Source: Bacillus methanolicus MGA3
Lineage (GTDB): Bacteria > Bacillota > Bacilli > Bacillales > Cytobacillaceae
NCBI RefSeq assembly: GCF_000724485.1
Contig: NZ_CP007739.1
Location: forward strand, 2,526,843 to 2,590,842
Reading direction: 5' to 3'
Length of the DNA stretch: 64,000 nucleotides
Numbering within the stretch: the first letter of the stretch is position 1; each line of letters begins with the position of its first letter. Below are positions 31,184 to 38,805 of the stretch, piece after piece. A model generated the notes under the pieces. It had not been told where the DNA came from, did no database searches, and worked only from the letters and a program-made list of their open reading frames with translations. A program made the position numbers and the translations under genes.

Positions 31184-31684
31184 TTAGCGTTCCGATTTAA
31201 CAGCGGATCCCGACAGTTCAAATGCTTGATGAAGCGCTTCTACTGCCTTGATCATCTGGCTTTCTTCAACAACCGTCGATACTTTTATTTCTGAAGTGCT
31301 GACCATTTTCACTTGGATTCCATTTAAAGCAAGCACTTCAAACATTTTAGCTGCGACTCCAGGGTTAGAGATCATTCCTGAACCGACAATCGATACTTTT
31401 GCTAATCCCGTTTCCGATTCAATCCCTTGGTAGTTAAGCAAATTTTTATTGTTTTCGAGGACGGCCATTGTTTCTTCTAAATCGTCGCTCTTTATGGAAA
31501 AAGATAAATTTGTTGTTTCAGCATCAGTTGCACTTTGGATGATGATATCAACATTAATGCGATTTTGAGCAAGTGTCGTAAAAATAGTAGATAAACTCGT
31601 TAATGAGTTTGGCAATCCAAAAACTGTTACTCGAGTGATTTCATCTTCAAAAGCTACTCCCCGGACAACAAGATTTTGTTCCAT
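31184..31684 (-). CDS. lysC: Aspartokinase II, beta subunit (internal start)
   Basis: In frame within lysC, ATG 31684 (MEQNLVVRGVAFEDEITRV) is preceded by GGAGGAAG at ideal spacing. It yields a 166-residue protein consisting of the two ACT (lysine-binding) domains. B. subtilis LysC is an alpha2-beta2 enzyme whose beta subunit is made in just this way, so the internal start is very likely used here. Confidence 0.8.
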   Translation of the reverse strand: MEQNLVVRGVAFEDEITRVTVFGLPNSLTSLSTIFTTLAQNRINVDIIIQSATDAETTNLSFSIKSDDLEETMAVLENNKNLLNYQGIESETGLAKVSIVGSGMISNPGVAAKMFEVLALNGIQVKMVSTSEIKVSTVVEESQMIKAVEALHQAFELSGSAVKSER

Positions 31685-32419
31685 TGTTACTTCCTCCTCA
31701 ATGATCGTCCCTTCTTCTCGTTCCATACTGGAGCGCACCTCCAAAGTAATTCCGTAATTTTTCGCAAATTCTACTGCTCTTGGATGAAGGACGCCCGCAC
31801 CAAGATTCGCAAGTTCAAGCATTTCATCATATGAAATAGAAGCAAGCTTCCTAGCCGACTTTACATAGCGCGGATCTGTAGTAAAAACTCCAGTAACATC
31901 GGTGTAAATATCACATTTTTCGGCTTTCAAAGCCGCAGCAAGTGCTACAGCCGTAGTATCGGATCCGCCTCTCCCAAGAGTCGTAATTTCTCCGTGCTCA
32001 TCAATACCTTGGAAGCCGGCAACTACGACAATTTTTCCTTCGTTTAGCTGTTTTTGAATTTTTTCGGTTTCGATATTTAATATTCTCGCGTTCCCAAAAA
32101 CAGGTTCAGTTGTAATTCCTGCCTGCCATCCAGTATAGGAAATGGCCTCATAGCCTTTTTCATTCAATGCCATAGCCAAAAGCGAAATCGTCACTTGCTC
32201 TCCGGTTGTAAGAAGCATATCCATTTCGCGCTTTGGTGGATGTGCTGAAATTTGTTTTGCTAAATCGACAAGCTCATCTGTTGTCTTCCCCATTGCAGAA
32301 ACAACCACAACAACGTCATTTCCGTTCTTTTTTTCTTCAATTACCCGATTGGCAACGTTTAAGATGCGCTCAACGGAGCCAACAGATGTTCCGCCAAACT
32401 TTTGGACAATTAATCCCAC
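31184..32419 (-). CDS. lysC: Aspartokinase II, alpha subunit
   Basis: Lysine-sensitive aspartate kinase, entry step of the lysine/diaminopimelate branch; 411 residues. Kinase domain starts VQKFGGTSVGSVERI and includes TTLGRGGSDTTAVALAAAL and YTDVTGVFTTDPR; two C-terminal ACT domains include SIVGSGMISNPGVAAKMF. GTG 32419 has GAAGGG. Controlled by the lysine riboswitch upstream. The gene also encodes a beta subunit from an internal start. Confidence 0.96.
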   Translation of the reverse strand: MGLIVQKFGGTSVGSVERILNVANRVIEEKKNGNDVVVVVSAMGKTTDELVDLAKQISAHPPKREMDMLLTTGEQVTISLLAMALNEKGYEAISYTGWQAGITTEPVFGNARILNIETEKIQKQLNEGKIVVVAGFQGIDEHGEITTLGRGGSDTTAVALAAALKAEKCDIYTDVTGVFTTDPRYVKSARKLASISYDEMLELANLGAGVLHPRAVEFAKNYGITLEVRSSMEREEGTIIEEEVTMEQNLVVRGVAFEDEITRVTVFGLPNSLTSLSTIFTTLAQNRINVDIIIQSATDAETTNLSFSIKSDDLEETMAVLENNKNLLNYQGIESETGLAKVSIVGSGMISNPGVAAKMFEVLALNGIQVKMVSTSEIKVSTVVEESQMIKAVEALHQAFELSGSAVKSER

Positions 32420-32476
32420 TTTTTTTCCCTTCTTTCTATGAAATTAATCAAAGAAGTGCCGCCATTTTATGTATAA

Positions 32477-32533
32477 CTAGCTTTCTCAATGAAGCTGTTT
32501 TTAATTTAATAAAAAACAGCAATGAGAAAGCTA
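32477..32533 (-). other. Second hairpin overlapping the lysC terminator
   Basis: TAGCTTTCTCA (32478-32488) and GCTGTTTTT (32494-32502) can pair with TGAGAAAGCTA (32523-32533) and AAAAACAGC (32512-32520). This long stem uses the terminator's distal arm and T-tract, so it cannot coexist with the terminator hairpin. On the mRNA it forms only after transcription has passed the T-tract. Confidence 0.55.
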
Positions 32534-32545
32534 CCTCATTGCTGT
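32500..32545 (-). terminator. Riboswitch-controlled terminator of lysC
   Basis: ACAGCAATGAG (32516-32526) and CTCATTGCTGT (32535-32545) form an 11-bp stem followed on the minus strand by TTTTTTATTAAA. It is the expression platform of the lysine riboswitch. Confidence 0.88.
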
Positions 32546-32572
32546 GGATAACGTAGTAAAATACGCAGACAC

Positions 32573-32751
32573 AGTGAGATAGCTCTCCAAGGCGGCACCG
32601 CCTTGACAATCCGGCATCTCTTAAATGCAGGACCAGCAAAGAAAAAAATGAGTTTTTCTTCACTTCGGCGAACGTTCCCTTTCAAAGCTTTTCATTGAAG
32701 CTCATTCTTCTCCAAGCTTTTACTGATGAAGTTCGCACCTCTATCTTCACT
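32573..32751 (-). promoter_or_regulatory. Lysine riboswitch (L-box)
   Basis: The conserved L-box sequence AGAGGTGCGAACTTCATCAG starts near 32742, followed by GGAGA, AAAGGGAACGTTCGCCGAAGTGA, GCTGGTCCTGCATTTAAGAGATGCCGG and the GGCGGTGCCGCC stem. P1 pairs AGTGA/GATAG (32751-32741) with CTATCTCACT (32582-32573). Lysine binding should favour the terminator that follows. Confidence 0.94.
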
Positions 32752-32789
32752 TTAATGCTCTAAAGTGATTACACTATAAAATTTTTTTC

Positions 32790-32818
32790 AGTATAGCATA
32801 CGACCTGATTTATGACAA
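32790..32818 (-). promoter_or_regulatory. SigA promoter of lysC
   Basis: TTGTCA (32818-32813), 17-base spacer, TATACT (32795-32790). It begins right at the uvrC stop codon; transcription would start about 30 bases before the L-box. Confidence 0.7.
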
Positions 32819-32820
32819 TG

Positions 32821-34593
32821 TCATTCATGCAACTTTTTCATCAATTCTTTTGCAACATTTGCCGGAATGCCGACAGATGTAATTTCCGCCATTGTTGCTT
32901 CCTTCATTTTTTTTACGGAACCAAATTGTTTAAGAAGCAGTTTTTTCCGTTTTTCACCAATTCCTGGTATATCGTCCAATAACGATTGAAAAGCATTTTT
33001 CCCCCGCAATTGACGGTGGAAAGTAATCGCAAATCTGTGCACTTCATCTTGGATTCGCTGCAGCAAATAGAATTCCTGGCTGTTCCGTTTTAGATTTATA
33101 ACACTTAAAGGCTCTCCAAATAAAAGCTGTGAAGTTTTATGCTTTTCATCTTTTGCAAGGCCGGCAATTGGAATTTCCAGCCCAAGCTCATTCTCAAGTA
33201 CATCCCTGGCAGCTTCAACATGGCCTTTTCCTCCATCAATAATAATCAAATCAGGCAATGGAAGACTTTCTTTTAAAACTCTCGTATATCTTCTTCGAAC
33301 AACTTCCCTCATTGATTCATAATCATCAGGTCCTTGTACAGATTGAATTTTATATTTTCGATATTCTTTTTTCTCAGGTTTGCCGTCAATAAAGACAACC
33401 ATAGCAGAAACGGGGCTTGTTCCCTGAATGTTCGAGTTATCAAAAGCTTCAATCCGATGAGGTGTATAAATTCCAAGCTGACGGCCTAAATTTTCAACGG
33501 CTTTTATCGTTCTCTCTTCATCCCGTTCAATTAGCGAAAACTTTTCCTGCAAGGCAATCTTTGCATTTTTCTCTGCCAATTTTACAAGCTCTTTCTTTTG
33601 GCCCCGCTTTGGTTTTAAAACTTTTACTTCAAGAAGCTTCTCCGCCATGTCTGTATCTACTGAGTCTGGAACTAAAATTTCTCTTGGTTTAAAGTGATTT
33701 GTTTTCGTATAAAATTGCCCCATAAATGTAAGAATTTCTTCCTCAGGTTCGTGATATAGCGGGAACAATGAAACATCACGTTCGATCAATTTTCCTTGCC
33801 TTATAAAAAATACTTGAACGCACATCCAGCCTTTTTCGACGGCATATCCAAATACGTCCCTGTCGGTGAAATCTGTCAGCGTCATTTTTTGTTTTTCCAT
33901 TGTCGTTTCAATATGCGCAATTTTGTCTCGATATTCTTTTGCCCGTTCAAAATCAAGCTCTTCTGCAGCTGCCATCATTTTTTCAGCCAGTTCCTGTTTG
34001 ATCTCTTTATATCCGCCATTCAAGAATCTTGTAATTTCATCGGTAATTGCTTTGTACTCTTCCTCTTCGACTTCTTTTACACAAGGGGCAAGACATTGTC
34101 CCATATGATAATACAAACAAACCCTGTCCGGAAGTGTTGAGCATTTTCGCAGCGGATAAATCCGATCAAGCAGTTTTTTTGTTTCATTCGCAGCTTGAAC
34201 GTTCGGGTAAGGTCCAAAGTACTTTCCCTTATCTTTTGTTACTTTTCTGGTCGTAATAAGCCTTGGATGACGTTCACCGGTTAATTTGATAAACGGATAG
34301 CTTTTGTCATCTTTCAGCATGACATTATATTTCGGATCGTGTTTTTTAATTAAATTCATCTCAAGGATTAGAGCTTCAATATCTGAAGATGTTACAATAT
34401 ATTCAAAGTCTTCAATTTCATTTACAAGCCTAAGTGTTTTACCATCATGGGACCCGGTAAAATAGGAGCGAACCCGATTTTTCAACACTTTCGCTTTTCC
34501 GACGTAAATAATCGTTCCTTGCCGATCTTTCATTAAATAACAGCCGGGCTGATCCGGCAAAAGAGCGAGTTTATTCCTTATTGTTTCATTCAT
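32821..34593 (-). CDS. uvrC: Excinuclease ABC subunit C
   Basis: Dual-incision nuclease of nucleotide excision repair, acting on UvrB-DNA complexes; 590 residues. N-terminal GIY-YIG domain ([29 protein letters not shown]), UVR motif ([21 protein letters not shown]), RNase H-like endonuclease domain with [10 protein letters not shown] and [12 protein letters not shown], and a C-terminal helix-hairpin-helix ([27 protein letters not shown]). ATG 34593 with AGGGGGTG; 32 upstream in-frame codons lack an RBS. Confidence 0.96.
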   Translation of the reverse strand: MNETIRNKLALLPDQPGCYLMKDRQGTIIYVGKAKVLKNRVRSYFTGSHDGKTLRLVNEIEDFEYIVTSSDIEALILEMNLIKKHDPKYNVMLKDDKSYPFIKLTGERHPRLITTRKVTKDKGKYFGPYPNVQAANETKKLLDRIYPLRKCSTLPDRVCLYYHMGQCLAPCVKEVEEEEYKAITDEITRFLNGGYKEIKQELAEKMMAAAEELDFERAKEYRDKIAHIETTMEKQKMTLTDFTDRDVFGYAVEKGWMCVQVFFIRQGKLIERDVSLFPLYHEPEEEILTFMGQFYTKTNHFKPREILVPDSVDTDMAEKLLEVKVLKPKRGQKKELVKLAEKNAKIALQEKFSLIERDEERTIKAVENLGRQLGIYTPHRIEAFDNSNIQGTSPVSAMVVFIDGKPEKKEYRKYKIQSVQGPDDYESMREVVRRRYTRVLKESLPLPDLIIIDGGKGHVEAARDVLENELGLEIPIAGLAKDEKHKTSQLLFGEPLSVINLKRNSQEFYLLQRIQDEVHRFAITFHRQLRGKNAFQSLLDDIPGIGEKRKKLLLKQFGSVKKMKEATMAEITSVGIPANVAKELMKKLHE

Positions 34594-34687
34594 CTTGTTC
34601 ACCCCCTGATGTATTTTTCCATTTATATAATATAACTTAAACTCAATATCAACAAAAACTAATTTTAAAATGCGGCTATTTGATAGC

Positions 34688-34741
34688 AAAAGAAAAAGGC
34701 TGACCTTTGCTACTTTTTAGCAACGTTGGGTCAACCTCTTT
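34688..34741 (-). terminator. Terminator after trxA (AGGCTGACC family)
   Basis: AGGCTGACC (34697-34705 region) pairs with GGTCAACCT (34727-34738 region) around TTGCT/AGCAA; the minus strand continues TTTTTCTTTTGC. Related in sequence to the hairpins after sdhB and yslB. Confidence 0.75.
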
Positions 34742-34773
34742 AAAAGACTTCTATCCAAGTTAAAATTTTTCTA

Positions 34774-35088
34774 TTAAGCGTGTTTATTTAAGACTTCTGC
34801 AAGTGCTTCTTTTGGCTGGAATCCAATCACTTTATCCACTACTTCACCGTCTTTAAAAACGATTAAAGTAGGAATGCTCATCACGCCAAATTTAGCAGCT
34901 GTTTCTTGGTTTTCATCTACATCAATTTTAACGATTTTAACTTTGTCTCCCATTTCTTGGTCGAGCTCTTCCAATACAGGAGCAATCATTTTACAAGGAC
35001 CGCACCATGGAGCCCAGAAATCTGCAAGTACTAATCCAGAACTTGTTTCTGCAGAAAATGTTTGATCTGTTGCATTTACTATCGCCAT
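34774..35088 (-). CDS. trxA: Thioredoxin
   Basis: 104-residue cytosolic thiol-disulfide reductase. Active site WCGPC ([18 protein letters not shown]) and the cis-proline loop [12 protein letters not shown] are present. ATG 35088 with AGGAGG. Essential general reductant in Bacillus (ribonucleotide reductase, methionine sulfoxide reductase). Monocistronic by the look of it: own extended -10 promoter and terminator. Confidence 0.97.
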   Translation of the reverse strand: MAIVNATDQTFSAETSSGLVLADFWAPWCGPCKMIAPVLEELDQEMGDKVKIVKIDVDENQETAAKFGVMSIPTLIVFKDGEVVDKVIGFQPKEALAEVLNKHA

Positions 35089-35131
35089 TTTACATGCCTC
35101 CTAATGTTCTAATGAAATATTAATTAACGAA

Positions 35132-35140
35132 AGTATATCA
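35132..35140 (-). promoter_or_regulatory. Candidate promoter of trxA
   Basis: TGATATACT on the minus strand is an extended -10 element (TATACT at 35137-35132), about 45 bases before the trxA ATG; the -35 region is poor. Confidence 0.45.
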
Positions 35141-35271
35141 CCGTTTATCATTTCTTTCTAATGATTTGCTTCGTTTTAACTTTTATTTCTTCAACTATTC
35201 TTTCCAAAAAAGCTTTTTGCGAAACAAGAAATTCCACTGCAATAACGAGTGCAATACCGCTCGTTTGAATA

Positions 35272-36249
35272 TTAAGAGCGAACTTTTAGCTTTTTAAATT
35301 CTTCTGTAAGCAATGGAACAACTTCGAACAAATCTCCGACAATTCCATAATCAGCAACTTTAAAGATGTTTGCTTCCGGATCTTTGTTAATTGCTACAAT
35401 TACTTTCGAGTTGGACATTCCAGCTAAGTGCTGAATAGCACCTGAAATGCCACAAGCGATATAAAGATCAGGTGTTACCACTTTTCCTGTTTGACCTATC
35501 TGTAAAGAGTAATCGCAATAGTCAGCGTCACACGCACCGCGGGAAGCACCAACAGCCCCGCCAAGTACTCTCGCAAGATCTTTTAAAGGCTCAAAACCTT
35601 CTGCGCTTTTCACTCCGCGCCCGCCAGCAACAATAACTTTGGCTTCTGATAAATCGACGCCTTCACTTGCTTTACGAACAACTTCTTTGATGATTGTACG
35701 TAAGTCTTTAATATCGACAGATAACGAAGTAACCTCTCCAGTCCGTGATTCATCCTTTTCAAGTGGGGGGATATTGTTAGGACGAATGGTTGCAAAGATC
35801 AATCCGTCAGTCACAATTTTCTTTTCAAAGGCTTTTCCGGAGTATATTGGCCTTGTGAACACTAAGTTGCCGCCTGCTTCTTCGATTCCTGTAACATCTG
35901 AGATTAAGCCAGAGTTTAGTTTACTGGCAATTTTCGGCGATAAATCCTTACCCAATGCCGTATGTCCGAAAACAATGCCTTCTGGATTTTCTGATTCAAT
36001 TACTGCCATTAATGCTTGAGAATATCCATCCGGTGTATATTGTTTTAATTTTTCATCTTCAACTACAACTACGCGGTCAGCTCCGTAATGGATCAATTCA
36101 ACTCCTAAAGCGCTTACAGCTTCGCCAATTAATACTCCGACAACTTCGCCGCCTTCTGCAACCATTTTTGCAGCTGCAATTGCTTCAAAAGAAACGTTGC
36201 GTAATGAACCGTCACGGACTTCGCCTAATATTAATACTTTTCTCGCCAT
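35272..36249 (-). CDS. etfA: Electron transfer flavoprotein alpha subunit
   Basis: Carries the FAD of ETF and passes electrons from acyl-CoA dehydrogenases to the respiratory chain; 325 residues. C-terminal FAD-binding motif: VAGGRGVKS, GASRGACDADYCDYSLQIGQTGKVVTPDLYIACGISGAIQHLAGM and KDPEANIFKVADYGIVGDLFEVVP. ATG 36249 has AGGAGGT. Follows etfB by 37 bases at the end of the fadR-fadB-etfB-etfA unit. Confidence 0.96.
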   Translation of the reverse strand: MARKVLILGEVRDGSLRNVSFEAIAAAKMVAEGGEVVGVLIGEAVSALGVELIHYGADRVVVVEDEKLKQYTPDGYSQALMAVIESENPEGIVFGHTALGKDLSPKIASKLNSGLISDVTGIEEAGGNLVFTRPIYSGKAFEKKIVTDGLIFATIRPNNIPPLEKDESRTGEVTSLSVDIKDLRTIIKEVVRKASEGVDLSEAKVIVAGGRGVKSAEGFEPLKDLARVLGGAVGASRGACDADYCDYSLQIGQTGKVVTPDLYIACGISGAIQHLAGMSNSKVIVAINKDPEANIFKVADYGIVGDLFEVVPLLTEEFKKLKVRS

Positions 36250-36286
36250 TTGTTTTACCTCCTGCATTTAATTGTCAAGTTCACGT

Positions 36287-37060
36287 TTAGACTACTTTAG
36301 CTTCAGTGTGTAGAAGATGAACGAGTTCTTTCACTTGATCTGCAATATCCCCTTCAAGAACCTTTCCTGCTTCTTTTTTAGGCGGCAGATAAATTTCAAT
36401 TGTTTTTGTCTTCGCTTCAACATCATCTTCTTCTAGATCAAGATCATCAAGTTCCAATTCGTCGAGCGGTTTTTTCTTCGCCTTCATGATTCCCGGTAAA
36501 GATGGGTATCTCGGTTCATTTAAACCTTGCTGAGCAGTCACAAGAAGCGGTAGGCTTGTTTCAATCACTTCTGAGTCTCCTTCTACATCTCTGACAACGG
36601 TTACATTTCGTCCTTCGATTTCAAGCTTTGTAATAGTCGTTACGTACGGAATATTTAACAATTCAGCAACGCGAGGTCCAACCTGTCCTGAGCCGCCGTC
36701 AATGGCTACGTTTCCAGCAAGAATTAAATCTGCTTCTTTATCTTTCAAATATTCAGCCAAAATTTTAGCAGTTGTAAACTGATCGCCATTCTTAATATCA
36801 TCTTCTGTATTAATTAATACAGCTTTATCGGCTCCCATAGCTAATGCTGTACGCAACTGCTTTTCTGTTTCTTCATTACCGATGGAAATGACAGTAATTT
36901 CGCCGCCGTGAGCATCGCGGACTTGAATCGCTTCTTCAATTGCATACTCATCATAAGGATTGATAATGAACTCAGCGCCATCCTCATTGATTTTGCCGCC
37001 GGAGATGGTGATCTTTTCTTCAGTGTCAAATGTTCTCTTCATCAATACAAAGATGTTCAT
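36287..37060 (-). CDS. etfB: Electron transfer flavoprotein beta subunit
   Basis: Partner of EtfA, binds AMP; 257 residues. Family segments: [30 protein letters not shown] and the ETF-beta signature around [44 protein letters not shown]. ATG 37060 with GGAGGGTAAAC. Works in beta-oxidation with the upstream fad genes. Confidence 0.96.
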   Translation of the reverse strand: [257 protein letters not shown]

Positions 37061-37185
37061 GTTTACCCTCCTAAATTATCAAAAAGTTTATCAGTTCGAA
37101 AGATTAAAAAAATTTAAGTTAAAGCAACAATAGACATATATATGACAGTGGAAAGAAATTCACGTTCGCATGTTTTGCCAATTAT

Positions 37186-37959
37186 TCACTTCCCTTTAAA
37201 AGAAGGCTCTCTCTTTTCAATAAATGCACGAATGCCTTCTTGCGCATCTTCGGATACGAACACTTTCCCGAATAGCTCAGCTTCTTTTTTAACTCCACTA
37301 TAAAACTCTTTTGTTTTTGCATAGTTTAATAGCTGGATTGCCGCTTTAATCGAAACAGGGCTTTTCTTCGCAATTTTTTTCGCAATCCGATATGCATTAT
37401 CGAGCAGCTCGTTTTCCGGATATGCATGGTTGGCAAGCCCAAATTGGACTGCTTCTGTTCCGGTGATCGGTTCACTCGTAAACAACATTTCCGCTGCCCT
37501 TGCAATTCCGACATAACGAGGAAGACGCTGTGTACCTGCAAAACCTGGAATTAAGCCAAGCTGTAATTCTGGTAATCCTAGCTTAGCGTTTTCGCTCACA
37601 AGGCGGAAATGGCACGCCATCGCAAGCTCAAGCCCACCGCCAAGAGCAGCTCCATGTATCGCTGCAATTAATGGTTTGCTGAAGGTTTCCATTCTTTCAA
37701 ACAAATTCTGGCCGTATTCAGCTAAATTTGCGAAGTCGTCTCCTGTTTGAAACGTTGTAAATTCCTTAATATCAGCTCCGGCAGAAAAAAATTTACCCTC
37801 GCCATGAATCAATACAACTCGAATTTCATCATTTGATTCCACTTCGTCCAATACAGCTGATAATTCTTTCAACAGGCTTGAAGAAAGAGCATTTGCCGGC
37901 GGCCTCTTAATTGTAATAGTTGCCACCATATCTGAATGTGACCAACTTAAATTCTCCAC
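37186..37959 (-). CDS. fadB: Enoyl-CoA hydratase (YsiB)
   Basis: Crotonase-family enzyme hydrating trans-2-enoyl-CoA in fatty acid beta-oxidation; 257 residues. Oxyanion-hole segments FFSAGADIKEF and AIHGAALGGGLELAMACHFRL, with the catalytic acid in LPELQLGLIPGFAGTQRLPR. GTG 37959 has GGAGGGG at 5-6 base spacing. Lies between fadR and etfB as in B. subtilis. Confidence 0.92.
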   Translation of the reverse strand: MENLSWSHSDMVATITIKRPPANALSSSLLKELSAVLDEVESNDEIRVVLIHGEGKFFSAGADIKEFTTFQTGDDFANLAEYGQNLFERMETFSKPLIAAIHGAALGGGLELAMACHFRLVSENAKLGLPELQLGLIPGFAGTQRLPRYVGIARAAEMLFTSEPITGTEAVQFGLANHAYPENELLDNAYRIAKKIAKKSPVSIKAAIQLLNYAKTKEFYSGVKKEAELFGKVFVSEDAQEGIRAFIEKREPSFKGK

Positions 37960-37985
37960 TATATCCCCTCCTTAATTTTGACAGC

Positions 37986-38582
37986 CTACCCCTTTGATCT
38001 AAATCCTCCGCATCCGTGAATCAGCAATTCGTGGACTTTTTTAGAAAGTGCGGTCAAATCGTATTTTTGACCATTCATGACCCATGTTGTAACAGTTTCA
38101 TCAATGGTTCCAAAAATCATTTGCCTTGCTAACCGAACATCTAAAGTGCTGGAAAATTCCCCGTTTTCTTTTCCTTCGATTAGGATTTTATCAACTACTT
38201 TTAAATATCCTTTCAGCACTTCGTTAATCTTTAAGCGAAGGTCTTTATTCGATTGCCTGAGCTCCAGCTGGGTAACAATAGCAAGATGCGGGTCATCAGA
38301 AAGTATTTTAAAATGATTTTCAATCAGCGTTAATAATTTCTCTGTCGCTTTCTCTTTTCCTGCAATTTCTTCTTCAATCTTTTCTACAAAATACCCCATT
38401 TTATCTTGAAAGAGAGAAATGAGAATATCCTCTTTGTTTTTGAAATATAAGTAGATCGTTCCATCCGCTACTCCAGCTTGTTTGGCAATTTTCGATACTT
38501 GCGCTTGGTGATAGCCATTTTCGGCTATGACGGTCACTGCAGCATCGATAATTTGCCGGTATTTCGGTTTATTTTTCTTCAA
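37986..38582 (-). CDS. fadR: TetR-family fatty acid regulator FadR (YsiA)
   Basis: Repressor of fatty-acid degradation genes, released by long-chain acyl-CoA; 198 residues. N-terminal helix-turn-helix RQIIDAAVTVIAENGYHQAQVSKIAKQAGVADGTIYLYFKNKEDIL; C-terminal ligand and dimer domain including FGTIDETVTTWVMN, very similar to B. subtilis. Start TTG 38582 with AGAGGGGGAAGG. Its own promoter carries a perfect FadR operator, so it should be autoregulated. Confidence 0.94.
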   Translation of the reverse strand: MKKNKPKYRQIIDAAVTVIAENGYHQAQVSKIAKQAGVADGTIYLYFKNKEDILISLFQDKMGYFVEKIEEEIAGKEKATEKLLTLIENHFKILSDDPHLAIVTQLELRQSNKDLRLKINEVLKGYLKVVDKILIEGKENGEFSSTLDVRLARQMIFGTIDETVTTWVMNGQKYDLTALSKKVHELLIHGCGGFRSKG

Positions 38583-38660
38583 CCCTTCCCCCTCTTTCTA
38601 CAAGCAATAAGCGCTTTGGTAAAACCTTCTTCTATCTGAATCATTCACTTTTTTATTAAA

Positions 38661-38680
38661 ATGAATGAATAATCATTCAT
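38661..38680. promoter_or_regulatory. FadR operator
   Basis: ATGAATGAATAATCATTCAT is a perfect 8-4-8 palindrome and matches the Bacillus FadR box (TGAATGAnnnnTCATTCA) in full. It lies just downstream of the -10 box of the fadR promoter, covering the likely start site, ideal for repression. Confidence 0.9.
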
Positions 38681-38686
38681 ATTTTT

Positions 38687-38715
38687 ATAATAATTCTGTA
38701 TTTTTAATATGTCAA
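38687..38715 (-). promoter_or_regulatory. SigA promoter of fadR-fadB-etfBA
   Basis: TTGACA (38715-38710), 17-base spacer, TATTAT (38692-38687): a strong promoter, located between lcfA and fadR. Confidence 0.8.
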
Positions 38716-38805
38716 CATAATATCATACATTTATTATGGTGTACTACCTAAAAGTGAGACAAACTCTAAATACCAAAAAGAAATAGCCAATACGGCTTCA
38801 AAAGT

